DNA of 64,000 nucleotides from Plectrocnemia conspersa (Eukaryota > Arthropoda > Insecta > Trichoptera > Polycentropodidae). Position numbers and translations under genes: made by a program. Under the pieces are notes generated by a model. The model was given only the letters and a program-made list of their open reading frames with translations, did not search any database and was not told the origin of the DNA. Below, one piece after another: positions 1 to 9,267 of the stretch (positions within the stretch are counted from its first letter, which is position 1; every line of letters begins with the position of its first letter). The stretch lies in contig VTFK01000227.1 of assembly GCA_009617715.1 (NCBI GenBank), forward strand, positions 1-64,000. The letters run 5' to 3'.

Positions 1-540
1 TTTTTTGGAAAAGCCCCCCGGGGCTTTTTTTCATAGAAATTTTTCCCTTTTTTTTTTTTTAAAATCCATAAATAAATAATGTTTTAAATGTTTTTTTTTT
101 TTAAAAAACGATAAAATTTGAAATTTTAAACGGTGTAATTTATCTTAAATTGTTATGATTTCAGAATCCGTCAATCAAGTGTTGGCCAATTCCCCCCTTT
201 AAAAAAGATTCACATAAAACAAAAAATTTGTTACCGACCCTAAAACGAGGGGGGAACTTTTTGATTTTTAACGTGTAAAAAAAAGTTTGTTTTTTTTAAA
301 AAGGAACAACGTTAATCGGCAAAATATCTAATTAAACCCCAATATTTTTAAGGTAACATTAAACGATGCAGAAATTTGTTTCCAGGAAGGAAATAAAAGC
401 TTTTTCCCGGGGAGACTGGGTTTGCATATGAAGAAACTCGCTGCTAAATATCCCCGGACATGCCCAAAAAAAGAATTCCATTCGCCAGCCGCCGTTTTTT
501 GACATTTTTGACAAAACCTTAGGAATGAAATGTCTTTGCC
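1..540. other. Low-quality contig edge
   Basis: This stretch is crowded with runs of C, G, A and T longer and denser than elsewhere in the window, such as the C and G runs at about 15-23 and long T and A runs around 50-110 and 270-300. No gene or known repeat is visible. The simplest reading is a poorly polished contig end with stretched homopolymers. The self-complementary AAAAGCCCC/GGGGCTTTT at about 9-28 may be a fold-back artefact. Nothing here should be used for coding predictions. Confidence 0.55.
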
Positions 541-3118
541 ACTTTTACAGTATATGCAAAAAATATAACTTGATATCCAGGTATTTAATAAATAATAAAC
601 TAATGTAAAAAGTAATAAAATTATAATGAAAATCTATTTTAGGTCCTAATTACAACGTATTTTGATGATGAATTCAAAAAAAAAGATCAAACTACATAAT
701 ACTCAAAAAACATTTGAGACCAGCACGCAAAGCGCATCAAAATTTTGAATATAACTGCAATAAAAAATCAACCAAAAATTAATTTAATATTATTTTTTGA
801 CTATTTAAATATTTATATTGACGATAATAAAAGTATATAGTAAATTAAAACATATTTTTTTATTTTTCAATCAACGATACATATTAAAAGAAACATCAAA
901 CATTAAAAATAAATGTCAAATAAGCTCCGACAGCTTTCTCGTTATTTTTATATTTTTCAATCGAACGAAACGCTAAAAACGCACGGTTTCTGTGATGCAC
1001 TTCTACAAGCATTGCAACTATCTATCAGAGCTGCACATAATGCAGCAGGCTTTAAAAAAACTTTCGCTGTCCACCTCGAAAAAAATCGTCAAGTCGTTTT
1101 ATGATCGTTTCCGGCAGGTTTCCTCCACTTGTGTAACGTCGATAATTTTACCATAAGCTTCGCAATCGTTGGGGTAGACGAACGTTATTCTTCGCAATAT
1201 ATCCTTTTCTGTCCGGCCGCTGGATTTCAAGTTTTCGGGTAACTCCTTGATTATGCTCTTCGAAAGAATACGACATTACCCCCTTCTTTCAGCTACCGCA
1301 AAGCCAAATAATAATGCTGAAAGCCTTGCTTCTCTTTTGCTATGAACGTAGTAGTACTTATTCTTTTCCGGCGCCATTTTTTGATGCCCACGTTTGACGT
1401 TTACGAACGGTCAAATTTAGCTATTAGTACTTTTTTAATTTTGGCCATAACCAAATTTAAATTAAGCATAATATTACATTTTTTGTAAGATATTAAAAAT
1501 AAATCTGAATATATTAAATGTATATTTATTAAATTTTAACATGCAAAGCATCATCCCAAATACGCAAACTTTTTTTTGGTTTAACGTCGATCAGAAAAGA
1601 GGGAAGTACTAAATGGAAAATAGTATAATAAAAACCCGAAATTTCTTGCTAAGCTGTCAAATAAATTGGACCATTTTAGTAAAATAAAATAAAATTTTGT
1701 GAAAACAATTTTCGTGCCACATTTAAATCATAAATCTAGGTAGACTTTTTGACTTTTTCAAATTAACCTCATCAATACTGACAATCTTGCCTTCGCTCCC
1801 ATTCAATATATGGGATAATAAAACTATCAGTATATAAGTAGCTTCTCAGATCGTTTATATTTTTAGCTCCATGCCTATTGGGCTAAGCAACTTCTAATTT
1901 AAATTATTATTATAAATTTGCGAGACACCGGTATAACAATTTTATATTTAAATTTATTTCGTTTAAATTAAATGTTTATATTTTGTTTTGTAAATTTTGT
2001 ATCGATTGCTGCTTTGAAAATCTGGTCCTTAAATTTAGACTGAGAATTGATTTGCGACTTAGTCTCCACAGCCCAGCTTAAACTAGCACTAAAGATATTT
2101 TTATGTGCGCTATTTCACATTTTTCCAATCTATTTTGATCCATAACCACCCTACAAATGAGATATTTTGGCTTTCTCACTATATTAAATAAATTATTCAT
2201 CATAATATCCTTTGTTAATAAAAAAAACGTTATCAATTAAATATCTTAATATTATTTTCAAATAAACCTTCAACATCGACAAAAAATCAGTTGGAATATT
2301 TAAATCAATGGCCTGGCAACAATAAATCAATTACACTGTTGTCGTGCGAGAAATCAAAATTTATTAAAAAATCAGTTTGATATTATAATAACTCAATATC
2401 ATTATTTATTTTTTGCGTTTTAGTGATAAGACAAGTAAATTAGTTTCTGCAATTCCATCACTAAATGCTAAATCTGTTGTAATATATATATTGTTTTATT
2501 GGATTCCCTATTCACACAAACGTAGACATGTCAGTAATTTTTCATGCGTTAAGCTAGCGCTGTCTTTAATTTGTATGATTCATGCAGGGAAATGCGCTTT
2601 ATTTTATTCGGTATCGCTTGGCAAATTTTTAAGTCTGCATTCAAAGTATAGAGACAAGTACCGAATTTGACAAAATGATGATATTTAAATGAACAATTAT
2701 GAATAAAGTTGTTATATATTTTTAAGCATAAATATTCTATAAACATTTAATTTAGACGGCTTCTATAAAGTATGTTACAGGTTTTTCCTAAAAAGTTTAC
2801 CCCTTTTATGTGGCAGATGAAACATTTTGCCAGATTTCTTTTAACATCGCAATTTCGTTGATCTCATTACCTCTTCTAAACTAGTGATATAATTTATAGA
2901 AACCGTCTTAAAATAAAATAAATACAACAAAACAGAAAGTCTAGCATAATTGCTTTAAATCCTAAAATATACACTTATAGTTTATTATGATTATATTAAG
3001 TGATTGTTATTCATGATAATAACAAATATTTTATTTATAAATGCATTTTACACATGGTAGGAAAATGCGTTGTTAAGGCTACATTTAAAAAGTACGCCGC
3101 TGTCAGATTGCCGTCAAA
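541..3118. other. AT-rich intergenic DNA
   Basis: Apart from the broken reading frame at 1099-1377 (listed separately), I see no gene. Short open frames at 913-1104, 2413-2670 and 2549-2746 have AT-driven composition and no recognisable motif. The promoter of Atg5 should lie in the last few hundred bases, but no clear TATA box or initiator could be assigned. Confidence 0.5.
1099..1377 (-). pseudogene. Unrecognised broken reading frame
   Basis: On the minus strand an ATG at 1377 opens 33 codons (beginning MAPEKNKYYYVHSKREAR), meets an in-frame TAA at 1276-1278, then continues in the same frame for 58 more codons to a TAA at 1099-1101. The second half contains ELPENLKSSGRTEKDILRR and ITFVYPNDCEAYGKIIDV. 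Its balanced composition, with Pro, Gly, Arg and Glu, is unlike the surrounding AT-rich noise, so it may descend from a real coding exon. The stop follows a run of five Gs, where a compensated indel error is possible. I do not recognise the family. It could be a retrogene or transposon fragment or a damaged host exon. Confidence 0.35.
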
Positions 3119-4466
3119 ATGGCTAGCGACCGAGAGGTACTGAGAGAAGTATGGGAGGGGCGTTTACCGGCGTGCTTTCAGCTTCATCCGGATGAAGTCG
3201 TAGGCTTACAACAACCGGATCCGTTCTACCTAATGATACCGCGCCTCTCTTATTTTCCAATCGTCACAGATAAGGTTTGCATTTTCAAGCGACGGATCGA
3301 TAACGCGAACCCCTCGCTTATTCCGAACGTTTGAATTATTTCAGGTTAAAAAACATTTTATGCGATATATATCTCAAGAAAAATCCGACAATGAAATGTG
3401 GTTAGAGTTTAACGGACAACCTCTAAAGTGGCACTATCCTATCGGTCTATTATATGATTTGTACGGATCCGGCGAATTGCAATTACCCTGGACGCTCACT
3501 GTGCACTTTGACAAATTTCCAGACGACGTCATAATCAGATGTCCGAACAAGTAATCACTATTTAGTTATATGTCGTAAATGAAAATAGGAAAAATATTTA
3601 TTATTTTTGTTTTAAAAATAGAGACATTGTCGAATCACATTTTATGTCGAGCATCAAAGAAGCCGACGTTTTGAAGCAACAGAGGTCAAGTTGTATCCAG
3701 TATGCAGAAAAAAGGACCATAATCAGCTGTGGTTAGGATTACAAAACGGTAATGGTAATAATATGACTATAATGTTAGGACGTGCGATGCATCATAGTGA
3801 ATCGATATTATTTTTATTAGATAAGTTCGATCAATTTTGGGCTGTGAATAGAAGATTGATGGAGGCTAATGGCGATCAAGAGCATTTTAAACACGTTCCG
3901 TCAGATTGTATTCGAAGAAGGAAACGGCGGAGCTGGACCGGTGTTACAGAGGCTCGTAAAACCGGTCACTACTACGGGAAGTCGGGCGACGCTAGCCGAT
4001 ATGCTGGCTGAAATATTTCCTGAAAAAACTGAAGGTCAAAAAAATATTTTTTATTCGTAATTAATTTTCCGTATAAGTATAATTGGTACTTAATTAGTGA
4101 TATTTGGGGTAAAAGTCTAATATGAAAATGTCTGAATGGATTTTCAGCTGTTTATTTTTAAAAGTAAATTAAATTAATTGATATTTATTTTTGTAAAAGT
4201 GAACTTTCTCAGTATCAAAAACTTTATTTTAAAAATATGATAAAAACAGTCTACTTTGATTTTCAAATTACATAAAAAAAAGTTTTGAATTTAAATCAAT
4301 TATGACTTTATAAAATGTTTATAATAGATTTAAAGTGAGATATTTTGTATGAATTCCAGTCCGCATCAGAACTCACGGAGTGACGGTTCCGTCGGATACG
4401 CCTCTTCAGTGGATGTCGGAGCACCTGAGCTATCCTGATAACTTTTTACACTTGTGCGTGTGTTGA
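3119..4466 (+). CDS. Atg5: Autophagy protein Atg5
   Basis: Atg5 is conjugated to Atg12 and, with Atg16, forms the E3-like complex that lipidates Atg8/LC3 on the growing phagophore. Five exons are supported by GT-AG sites: 3119-3274, 3345-3550, 3622-3748, 3821-4034 and 4360-4466. Family landmarks in order are DREVLREVWEGRLPACF, FYLMIPRLSYFPIVTDK, PLKWHYPIGLLYDL, IKEADVLKQQ (the Lys near residue 133 aligns with the Atg12-acceptor Lys130 of human ATG5), KKDHNQLWLGLQN, KFDQFWAVNRRLM and LQWMSEHLSYPDNFLH. The start is fixed by alignment to animal Atg5 N-termini. The predicted protein is about 268 aa, close to the usual 270-275. Three frame breaks, each a net +1 base, occur at about 3684-3685 (GG), 3706-3713 (A run) and 3895-3915. 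With one base removed at each, the frame and exon phases close, so I read them as assembly indels. Intron 3 (3749-3820) is 72 bases and happens to be open. Confidence 0.95.
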
Positions 4467-4844
4467 GAGAGCGCGCGACGATCTCGGTAAATATACTTTC
4501 GGACAAAAATAAAACGAATCGATTTAAATATAAAACATGTTTTATTCTTTTAAATTAGTCTTGACGCATTTTATATAATATACGTATATAATATAATAAT
4601 ATAATATAATAATGATATAAATTTTCGTATAAAAATAAGCGACCGCCGATCGTATGTGTATAACTGAGGTCGCTCGGCGGTCGCAATATGACGAGCTGCC
4701 TCTCATAGTCTCTATATAATAGCGCAATAGCGGATATGTACGCGAGTAAACTGTTGGCACACGGTGATATGAAGGCACGTGAAGATACCTTAATGTTTCT
4801 TTTTAACAAACGCGGATCCCCGGACTAGACCGGCGTCGCCCGTC
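4467..4844. terminator. Shared Atg5/brk 3' region
   Basis: Only 378 bases separate the stop codons of the convergent Atg5 (+) and brinker (-) genes. AATAAA occurs on the plus strand at 4508-4513 and on the minus strand at 4541-4546. A perfect 16-base palindrome, ATAAAACATGTTTTAT, lies at 4530-4545 and overlaps the minus signal. The rest is AT-rich, with an ATA-rich repeat at about 4572-4620. This probably holds the polyadenylation sites of both genes. Cleavage sites cannot be placed from sequence alone. Confidence 0.6.
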
Positions 4845-5402
4845 TCAGCTGACGGGGGGTCCGAAGCGACGGTAGTCGTCCAGGGAGGACGAAGGCGACG
4901 CGGGCGACAGGGGCGCTACCGACGCAACTAGAGGTATGTATTCGAAGTTGTCTTCCGGCAGATAGGGGCGGAAGAGGCGCAGGACTCTGGGGGCCGCGGG
5001 CGGGGGCGGAGGAGGCGGCGGCGCTTCGGGCTCGTAGCCGCATTTTCTTCTTAAGGATAGATCCCAGGCCGCCGGGTGCTGCGCTTCCGGGGAGGTGGGT
5101 CGTCTCAGCGACAGGTCTACGGGGCGCGCCGGCGGCGAGGGCGCTCTGGGGCACGTCTGCTGTCGCACGGCTGCGCCCCTCAGCGCCGATTCGGCCTGGA
5201 GCCACTTTTGTATTTGTCTCCGGTGGATGCCGTACTTCCTGGCCGTGGCTCGCTGGTTGCCGCGGCAATCCGAGTCGTGTCTGTACGAATCGAGCACTTG
5301 CAGTTTGAACTGCGGGGCGAAGATGCGCCTGGAGCCGAGTTTCGCGTCGTGCCGGCACCCTACGGTTCTCTTGGTGGCGGGGGCGCCGAATCCGTTCGCC
5401 AT
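4845..5402 (-). CDS. brk: Brinker-type transcriptional repressor
   Basis: Single-exon gene of 185 aa. Residues about 23-75 form the Brinker DNA-binding domain, a homeodomain-like helix-turn-helix that folds on DNA and binds GGCGYY-type sites. Diagnostic strings are RRIFAPQFKLQVLDSYR, GNQRATARKYGIH and RRQIQKWLQAES. Residues 94-99 (PVDLSL) match the CtBP co-repressor motif PxDLS. A second, weaker copy (WDLSLRR) lies at 113-119. FRPYLPED at 144-151 resembles the Groucho-binding FKPY motif of fly Brk. A proline run covers about 128-135. Fly Brk is about 700 aa, so this is a much shorter version that keeps DNA binding and both recruitment motifs. In flies Brk represses Dpp targets and is itself silenced by Dpp. 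The gene is far more GC-rich than the window, converges on Atg5, and has silencer-element matches upstream. The start at 5402 precedes the domain; no longer in-frame start was evaluated in detail. The long open frame on the opposite strand is a shadow. Confidence 0.93.
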   Translation of the reverse strand: MANGFGAPATKRTVGCRHDAKLGSRRIFAPQFKLQVLDSYRHDSDCRGNQRATARKYGIHRRQIQKWLQAESALRGAAVRQQTCPRAPSPPARPVDLSLRRPTSPEAQHPAAWDLSLRRKCGYEPEAPPPPPPPPAAPRVLRLFRPYLPEDNFEYIPLVASVAPLSPASPSSSLDDYRRFGPPVS

Positions 5403-5681
5403 ATCGCCGGCGATGATGCGCGTTCGGCCGCCGGCCCGCGACTGAAAAGAGGGAGTCGCGCGACCGACCGCGACTTCGAACCTTCTCCCCAGTTTTCCGG
5501 CCGGAAAAGTCGGCAGCGCGACCCGAAAGGCTTACGAGAGCTTCGGCGCGACTGCGGGAGTGTAAAAATTTGTTTAAAACGTCCGATTCGAACGTTTCGA
5601 AAATGTGTCGGGTCGCGCGTCCGCTCGGAGCGGCAACGACGGCCGCGCGGCAGACAGGAATTGTCGCCAGCCGCCGGCGGC

Positions 5682-5697
5682 CAGACGCGGCGCCGCC
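5682..5697 (-). promoter_or_regulatory. Mad/Medea/Schnurri silencer element match 1
   Basis: Read on the brinker sense strand this is GGCGGC-GCCGC-GTCTG, an exact fit to GRCGNC-N5-GTCTG. In Drosophila that element is bound by a Mad-Medea complex that recruits Schnurri to silence brk. It lies about 280 bases 5' of the brk ATG, in GC-rich DNA, either just upstream of or inside the 5' UTR depending on the true start site. Its function here is inferred. Confidence 0.6.
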
Positions 5698-5794
5698 CGC
5701 GCGCGTATGAGCCGAAGCGCCCGGACTCGCGCGCGCCGGCGAGGGCTCGTCGAGTCGCTATGCCGCGGCCTTTGACCCAAAATTCACATATTTT

Positions 5795-5802
5795 TATTTA
5801 TA
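5795..5802 (-). promoter_or_regulatory. Candidate brk TATA box
   Basis: TATAAATA on the minus strand, about 390 bases upstream of the brk start codon and at the edge where GC-rich DNA gives way to AT-rich DNA. A start site about 30 bases downstream would fall near 5765-5770 and give a 5' UTR of about 365 bases that contains silencer match 1. TATA-like strings are common in AT-rich DNA, so this is tentative. No strong initiator was seen. Confidence 0.3.
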
Positions 5803-5879
5803 ACCTCGACTTGCGTAAATTCGTACTTACGCGACTATTTTTTTTTGTCTTAGAAATAAGTCATACATAAACTTATAAG

Positions 5880-7170
5880 ATTTTGAAAATATCAAAGGAA
5901 GACACTAAAAATAAAAATTATGGCTTTTGTATAATTAAAGGACGTCTGGTCATTTAATATGCACTATACATTTAATACTTTGCACTATAAACGACCACAG
6001 ACTAAACAATTTTTGCTACCCCTCCCTAAAAAAAGGTGAAATGTCTTTCATGGACCGAATTTTTACATTTGTAGTGCAAAGTATTAATTTTATAATGCAA
6101 TTAATTCACACCCTAAAAAATATATATTTTTAAAATCAAACCACTTTTTATCACATCTAAAACCCAAGGGGTTCAACTCTTTGTATGCGGGAGACGCTTA
6201 TCGTTTAAAAGCGGGATACAAGGACGAAACTTTTTTCTACTGCGATGTTAGGGATTCGTTTATCTGCATTTATCTGTTGTAAATGTTTACTATTTAGAGC
6301 AGGAGTCTATTTTTTTAATTAAAGGATAGTCAAATAACGTACATCTGGTTATTTTCTTTACCTAATATGTACGACCTATCTCGATTTTAATTAAATATCA
6401 CTATATTCCTCCGTGAGATTAGACTAATCTAGAAAAAAAACTAAACTGCGACGATAGATCGGAATTATAGTTATATGATAATCACTAATTCCGATCATTC
6501 AGACACGATAGAAACTGAAAAACACAAAGATTCATATGAAATTCGAACCTAATAAAACTAAAAATATGGTATATATTTGTATGCAGAATAATTAAAATAA
6601 AATATATAATAATGATATATTCTTTATAATAAATCACAACATAGACCACGCTGTACAAATAGGAAGAAGTCTCTCAATTTTTCTTTAGTTCGGGATAAAT
6701 CGGCGTTCCTAATTGTATTTTTAAAAAATCTGGATATCTGGTCATCTTAAATAAAGTAAAATCGTTTTACTGTGAATAATATAAAGTAGGAGAAATTGTC
6801 ATAAATTGTATTATGGTAATTGGTATACCATCCATGAGTCCACTCATCAAACTATTTTTCTTACATTCTTAAATTTCTTCGATACCCATACTTTTATTCA
6901 AGCAATACTTACTAATTTTATATTCAGTAATCATCGGAAGTTATCGGATAGAAAAGTTTTTATTTTGCGCATTGAAACTTGAAAAATCCCTTGATAAATC
7001 CGCTGCCTGTTTTTAACGCTCCGCCTGATTTTCTACATATTGCTTTAACTGATTGACTTAATAGCACCATCCTTTATGTGACTCAATTGTTTTTCCATAT
7101 TTAAATGACATAATGTTCAAGTCATTTTCATTTGAATTATGTGGCTTATTAGTTTTAGTTTTATAAATTA
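5880..7170. other. AT-rich intergenic DNA upstream of brk
   Basis: No gene is seen. An imperfect inverted repeat of about 35 bases per arm spans roughly 5953-6106; both arms contain TAATACTTTGCACTA, and the layout is that of a small decayed MITE. The remainder has no motif I can name. Confidence 0.45.
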
Positions 7171-7173
7171 CTA

Positions 7174-7358
7174 GCTTAAGGGTGATCCAACTTCAGTTTC
7201 AGAACATTTTTTAACACCCAATCTGCAAAAATTCTTCGTTGCCCGTTGTCTCTGGACTTCAGTTCTTGTGTTATATGAAATTTATACGTGCGTAGGTCAA
7301 GATGTAAAATGCGCCATAAGAAAAGCAATATTTTCGGCTGAACGGGCGCCATGCTCAC
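7174..7358 (-). mobile_element. Mariner-like transposase fragment
   Basis: The minus-strand frame reads WRILHLDLRTYKFHITQELK and RRIFADWVLKN. This is the linker just before the catalytic core in the insect mariner-like family whose other relics lie at 13.8-14.8 kb and 35.8-36.1 kb. The frame ends in LKLDHP, encoded by the GGGTGATCCAACTTCAGTTTC block. The same block, again preceded by TA, recurs at 41646, so it may be an element end. This suggests an internally deleted copy whose catalytic half is missing. Confidence 0.65.
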
Positions 7359-7398
7359 GCACAGGCCTTACCCTATGTTCTAAAGTTTTTCACTACGT

Positions 7399-7437
7399 TG
7401 CGAATTGTTCGCTTAGTTACTAAGCGAACAATTCGCA
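7399..7437. repeat. Perfect 19-bp-arm palindrome
   Basis: The arm TGCGAATTGTTCGCTTAGT is followed, after one unpaired base at 7418, by its exact reverse complement, giving a 39-base perfect inverted repeat. It lies just right of the mariner-like fragment and could be an internal hairpin or a fused pair of termini of a transposon. Confidence 0.9.
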
Positions 7438-7439
7438 CT

Positions 7440-8390
7440 AAGCCTTAGTACGACGATAAAATTGACCATAATCTTCCCGTAAATTTTGATACATAGTTCG
7501 TACAGAATTTTTATTTCTGTAGATCTATTTTGTAAATGTTTTGTTGCAAAATAACATTTGAAACGTTCAACACGCGTGATTATTGACAGCTGTCTGATTT
7601 ACAGTGCTGCCAACATAGGAAACTCGAATTGGATATGCATAATATTAATATTACACACAAGCTTATTTTGTCTAGTCTAAATTAATCTTAAAGCAGGAGC
7701 GTAGTAAATTGTTGATAAATGCTTTTGTTCACACATTCAACTTTACTGCGAATTTGCCATCATTTGGGTATATGCTCAGAAAAAACTTAATTTGTATTTC
7801 AAAATAACAAAGTGCTATAATATAATATAGCCCTACGTATTTTTTTATAGTGCTATAAACATTACTTGCTTCTTGCTTCAATAACAAACATTAAAAATCT
7901 ACTATTTAGTCAGTTTTATTAGTAAGCCTGTGACATCATTTATTGAAGCTGCAACTTCATCATTTTCCTAAGGGAAAAGATAATCAACTGTTTAATTAGT
8001 TTAGATTGAATGCAGTAATAGACATTTTATGATGTTAACTGCACAAGAAAAGACAATATTAGTCCATCACACGTATGTTTTTTTCAGACAGGTCCGTGAA
8101 AAAAATGACTTACTTTGAAATATTTTTCGGTGGCAATAATGCAATAGTATGAATCGTGGTATAATACAATATTTAGAACTAAAAACTATTTTTACAGTTT
8201 AAACGATAATTTTATGGAAATATCAATTAACTCCCCCCTCTACCATCTTTCCCATCACTGGCAAATAAACACGTATGAACCTGCACTTGATTTGCTATGA
8301 GATCATATTATTTTAAATATTTATTTTTTGCGGTCTTATGCATATAGGTATGTATGTATGGGTAAAAAATTGTATATTGCTGCCTTTGCT
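7440..8390. other. Intergenic DNA
   Basis: AT-rich sequence with no gene, RNA or clear repeat recognised between the palindrome and the GC-rich island. Confidence 0.45.
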
Positions 8391-8446
8391 TTTCGCATAC
8401 ACTGAGACCGCCCGCGAAGCTCGCTCTCTCTCTACTCGAGAATCGG

Positions 8447-8462
8447 CAGACACCCAGGCGCC
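8447..8462 (-). promoter_or_regulatory. Mad/Medea/Schnurri silencer element match 2
   Basis: The brk sense strand reads GGCGCC-TGGGT-GTCTG, an exact match to GRCGNC-N5-GTCTG with the palindromic Mad site GGCGCC. It is about 3.05 kb upstream of the brk ATG and 65 bases from match 3, in the same orientation. Confidence 0.62.
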
Positions 8463-8526
8463 GTCTCGCCGCGCCGAGTAAACAACTCAGCCGCGGCACA
8501 GCGTCCCGAACGCGCACCTGTTGCGA

Positions 8527-8542
8527 CAGACGCGGCGGCGCC
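8527..8542 (-). promoter_or_regulatory. Mad/Medea/Schnurri silencer element match 3
   Basis: The brk sense strand reads GGCGCC-GCCGC-GTCTG, again an exact consensus match with the strong Mad half GGCGCC and the five-base spacer needed for the Mad-Med-Shn complex in flies. It is about 3.13 kb upstream of the brk ATG. Confidence 0.62.
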
Positions 8543-8910
8543 GACAAAATGGCCGCTCGCGGACACCCTCGGACGCGGAACGTCGCAAGCGCCGCATCTC
8601 TTTTAGTTTATTGTACAAAAGCTGGTGAAAAAAAAACACCATTGTGTGCATCGGGGGAATTCTCGAAAGCCGAGACTGACCGTCGCCGAGATCTACCTGC
8701 GCGCCTTCGCAGAACTCCCCGAAGGTGCGAACCGCGCCGGAAACGTGTATAGAAAATCTGCATTCTTCTGCGGGTCGCGTTACTTTCGGAGCGGCGAAGG
8801 TCCGGCGCCTTTTATGCGCCTCTCATTATACAGGCCCTAATTCGCAACGCGGAACCTCGAGGAGGTCTCGCCGAGGCGAGGGTCGATCCTTGCTGAATTG
8901 CGCATAACTT

Positions 8911-9267
8911 AGCCGACAGAAAGAAAAATATACCGATTTACAGAACTATTGCATTTACCGATTCGTATTATAAACTATGCCAACATGACCTATAATAAGC
9001 TGACCATACGTCCTCCGCATTTTTTTTCTTTTCCTTTGCCCTTCTCGAATAAAAAAATACGTGATGCTATTTTTTTAGCTCCTCGCTGTAATCAGTCCTT
9101 GAACAAAAATTTTCGAGATGACCTTTGGACAAAAATTTTTAATTTCTGAAATGATATTTTTTAGCTCCCGCAGCAATTTATCCTCCTCGAATAAAAAAAT
9201 CAATGTGCTATTTTTATTTTTAGTCTCCTTTGTATTTTCAAAATCTTAGCACCTTACCTATAAGCAT
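8911..9267. repeat. Imperfect tandem duplication
   Basis: Two related blocks of about 130-140 bases, near 9037-9130 and 9175-9240, share CTCGAATAAAAAAAT followed by GTGCTATTTTT and TAGCTCC-like strings. No gene is seen. Confidence 0.4.

Larger units (their letters stand above)
8390..8910. promoter_or_regulatory. GC-rich, CpG-rich island upstream of brk
   Basis: About 500 bases of CpG-dense DNA stand out sharply in an AT-rich desert. Two exact silencer-element matches lie inside it, and an AAAATGGCCGC string at about 8546-8556 resembles a Pleiohomeotic/YY1 core. Short open frames cross it on both strands, but none has a recognisable domain and all fit GC-driven absence of stops. I interpret it as a candidate brk enhancer/silencer module. 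It could instead be a distal promoter or a GC-rich first exon. Confidence 0.45.

Noticed and set aside
9..28. Bacterial-style terminator hairpin at the window start
   Set aside because: The stem followed by a T run is probably a homopolymer artefact at the contig end; the rest of the window is clearly eukaryotic.
3749..3820. Apparent 24-residue insertion in Atg5
   Set aside because: It is an in-frame, stop-free 72-base intron with GT-AG ends; removing it restores the conserved QND-KFDQFW junction.
5076..5870. 264-codon plus-strand open frame across the brinker region
   Set aside because: Arg/Gly/Pro-rich shadow of the GC-rich minus-strand brk gene and its 5' region; no domain is seen, while the minus frame carries the clear Brinker domain.
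8308..8907. Overlapping small frames in the GC island on both strands
   Set aside because: Low stop-codon density in GC-rich DNA explains them; none shows a known domain.
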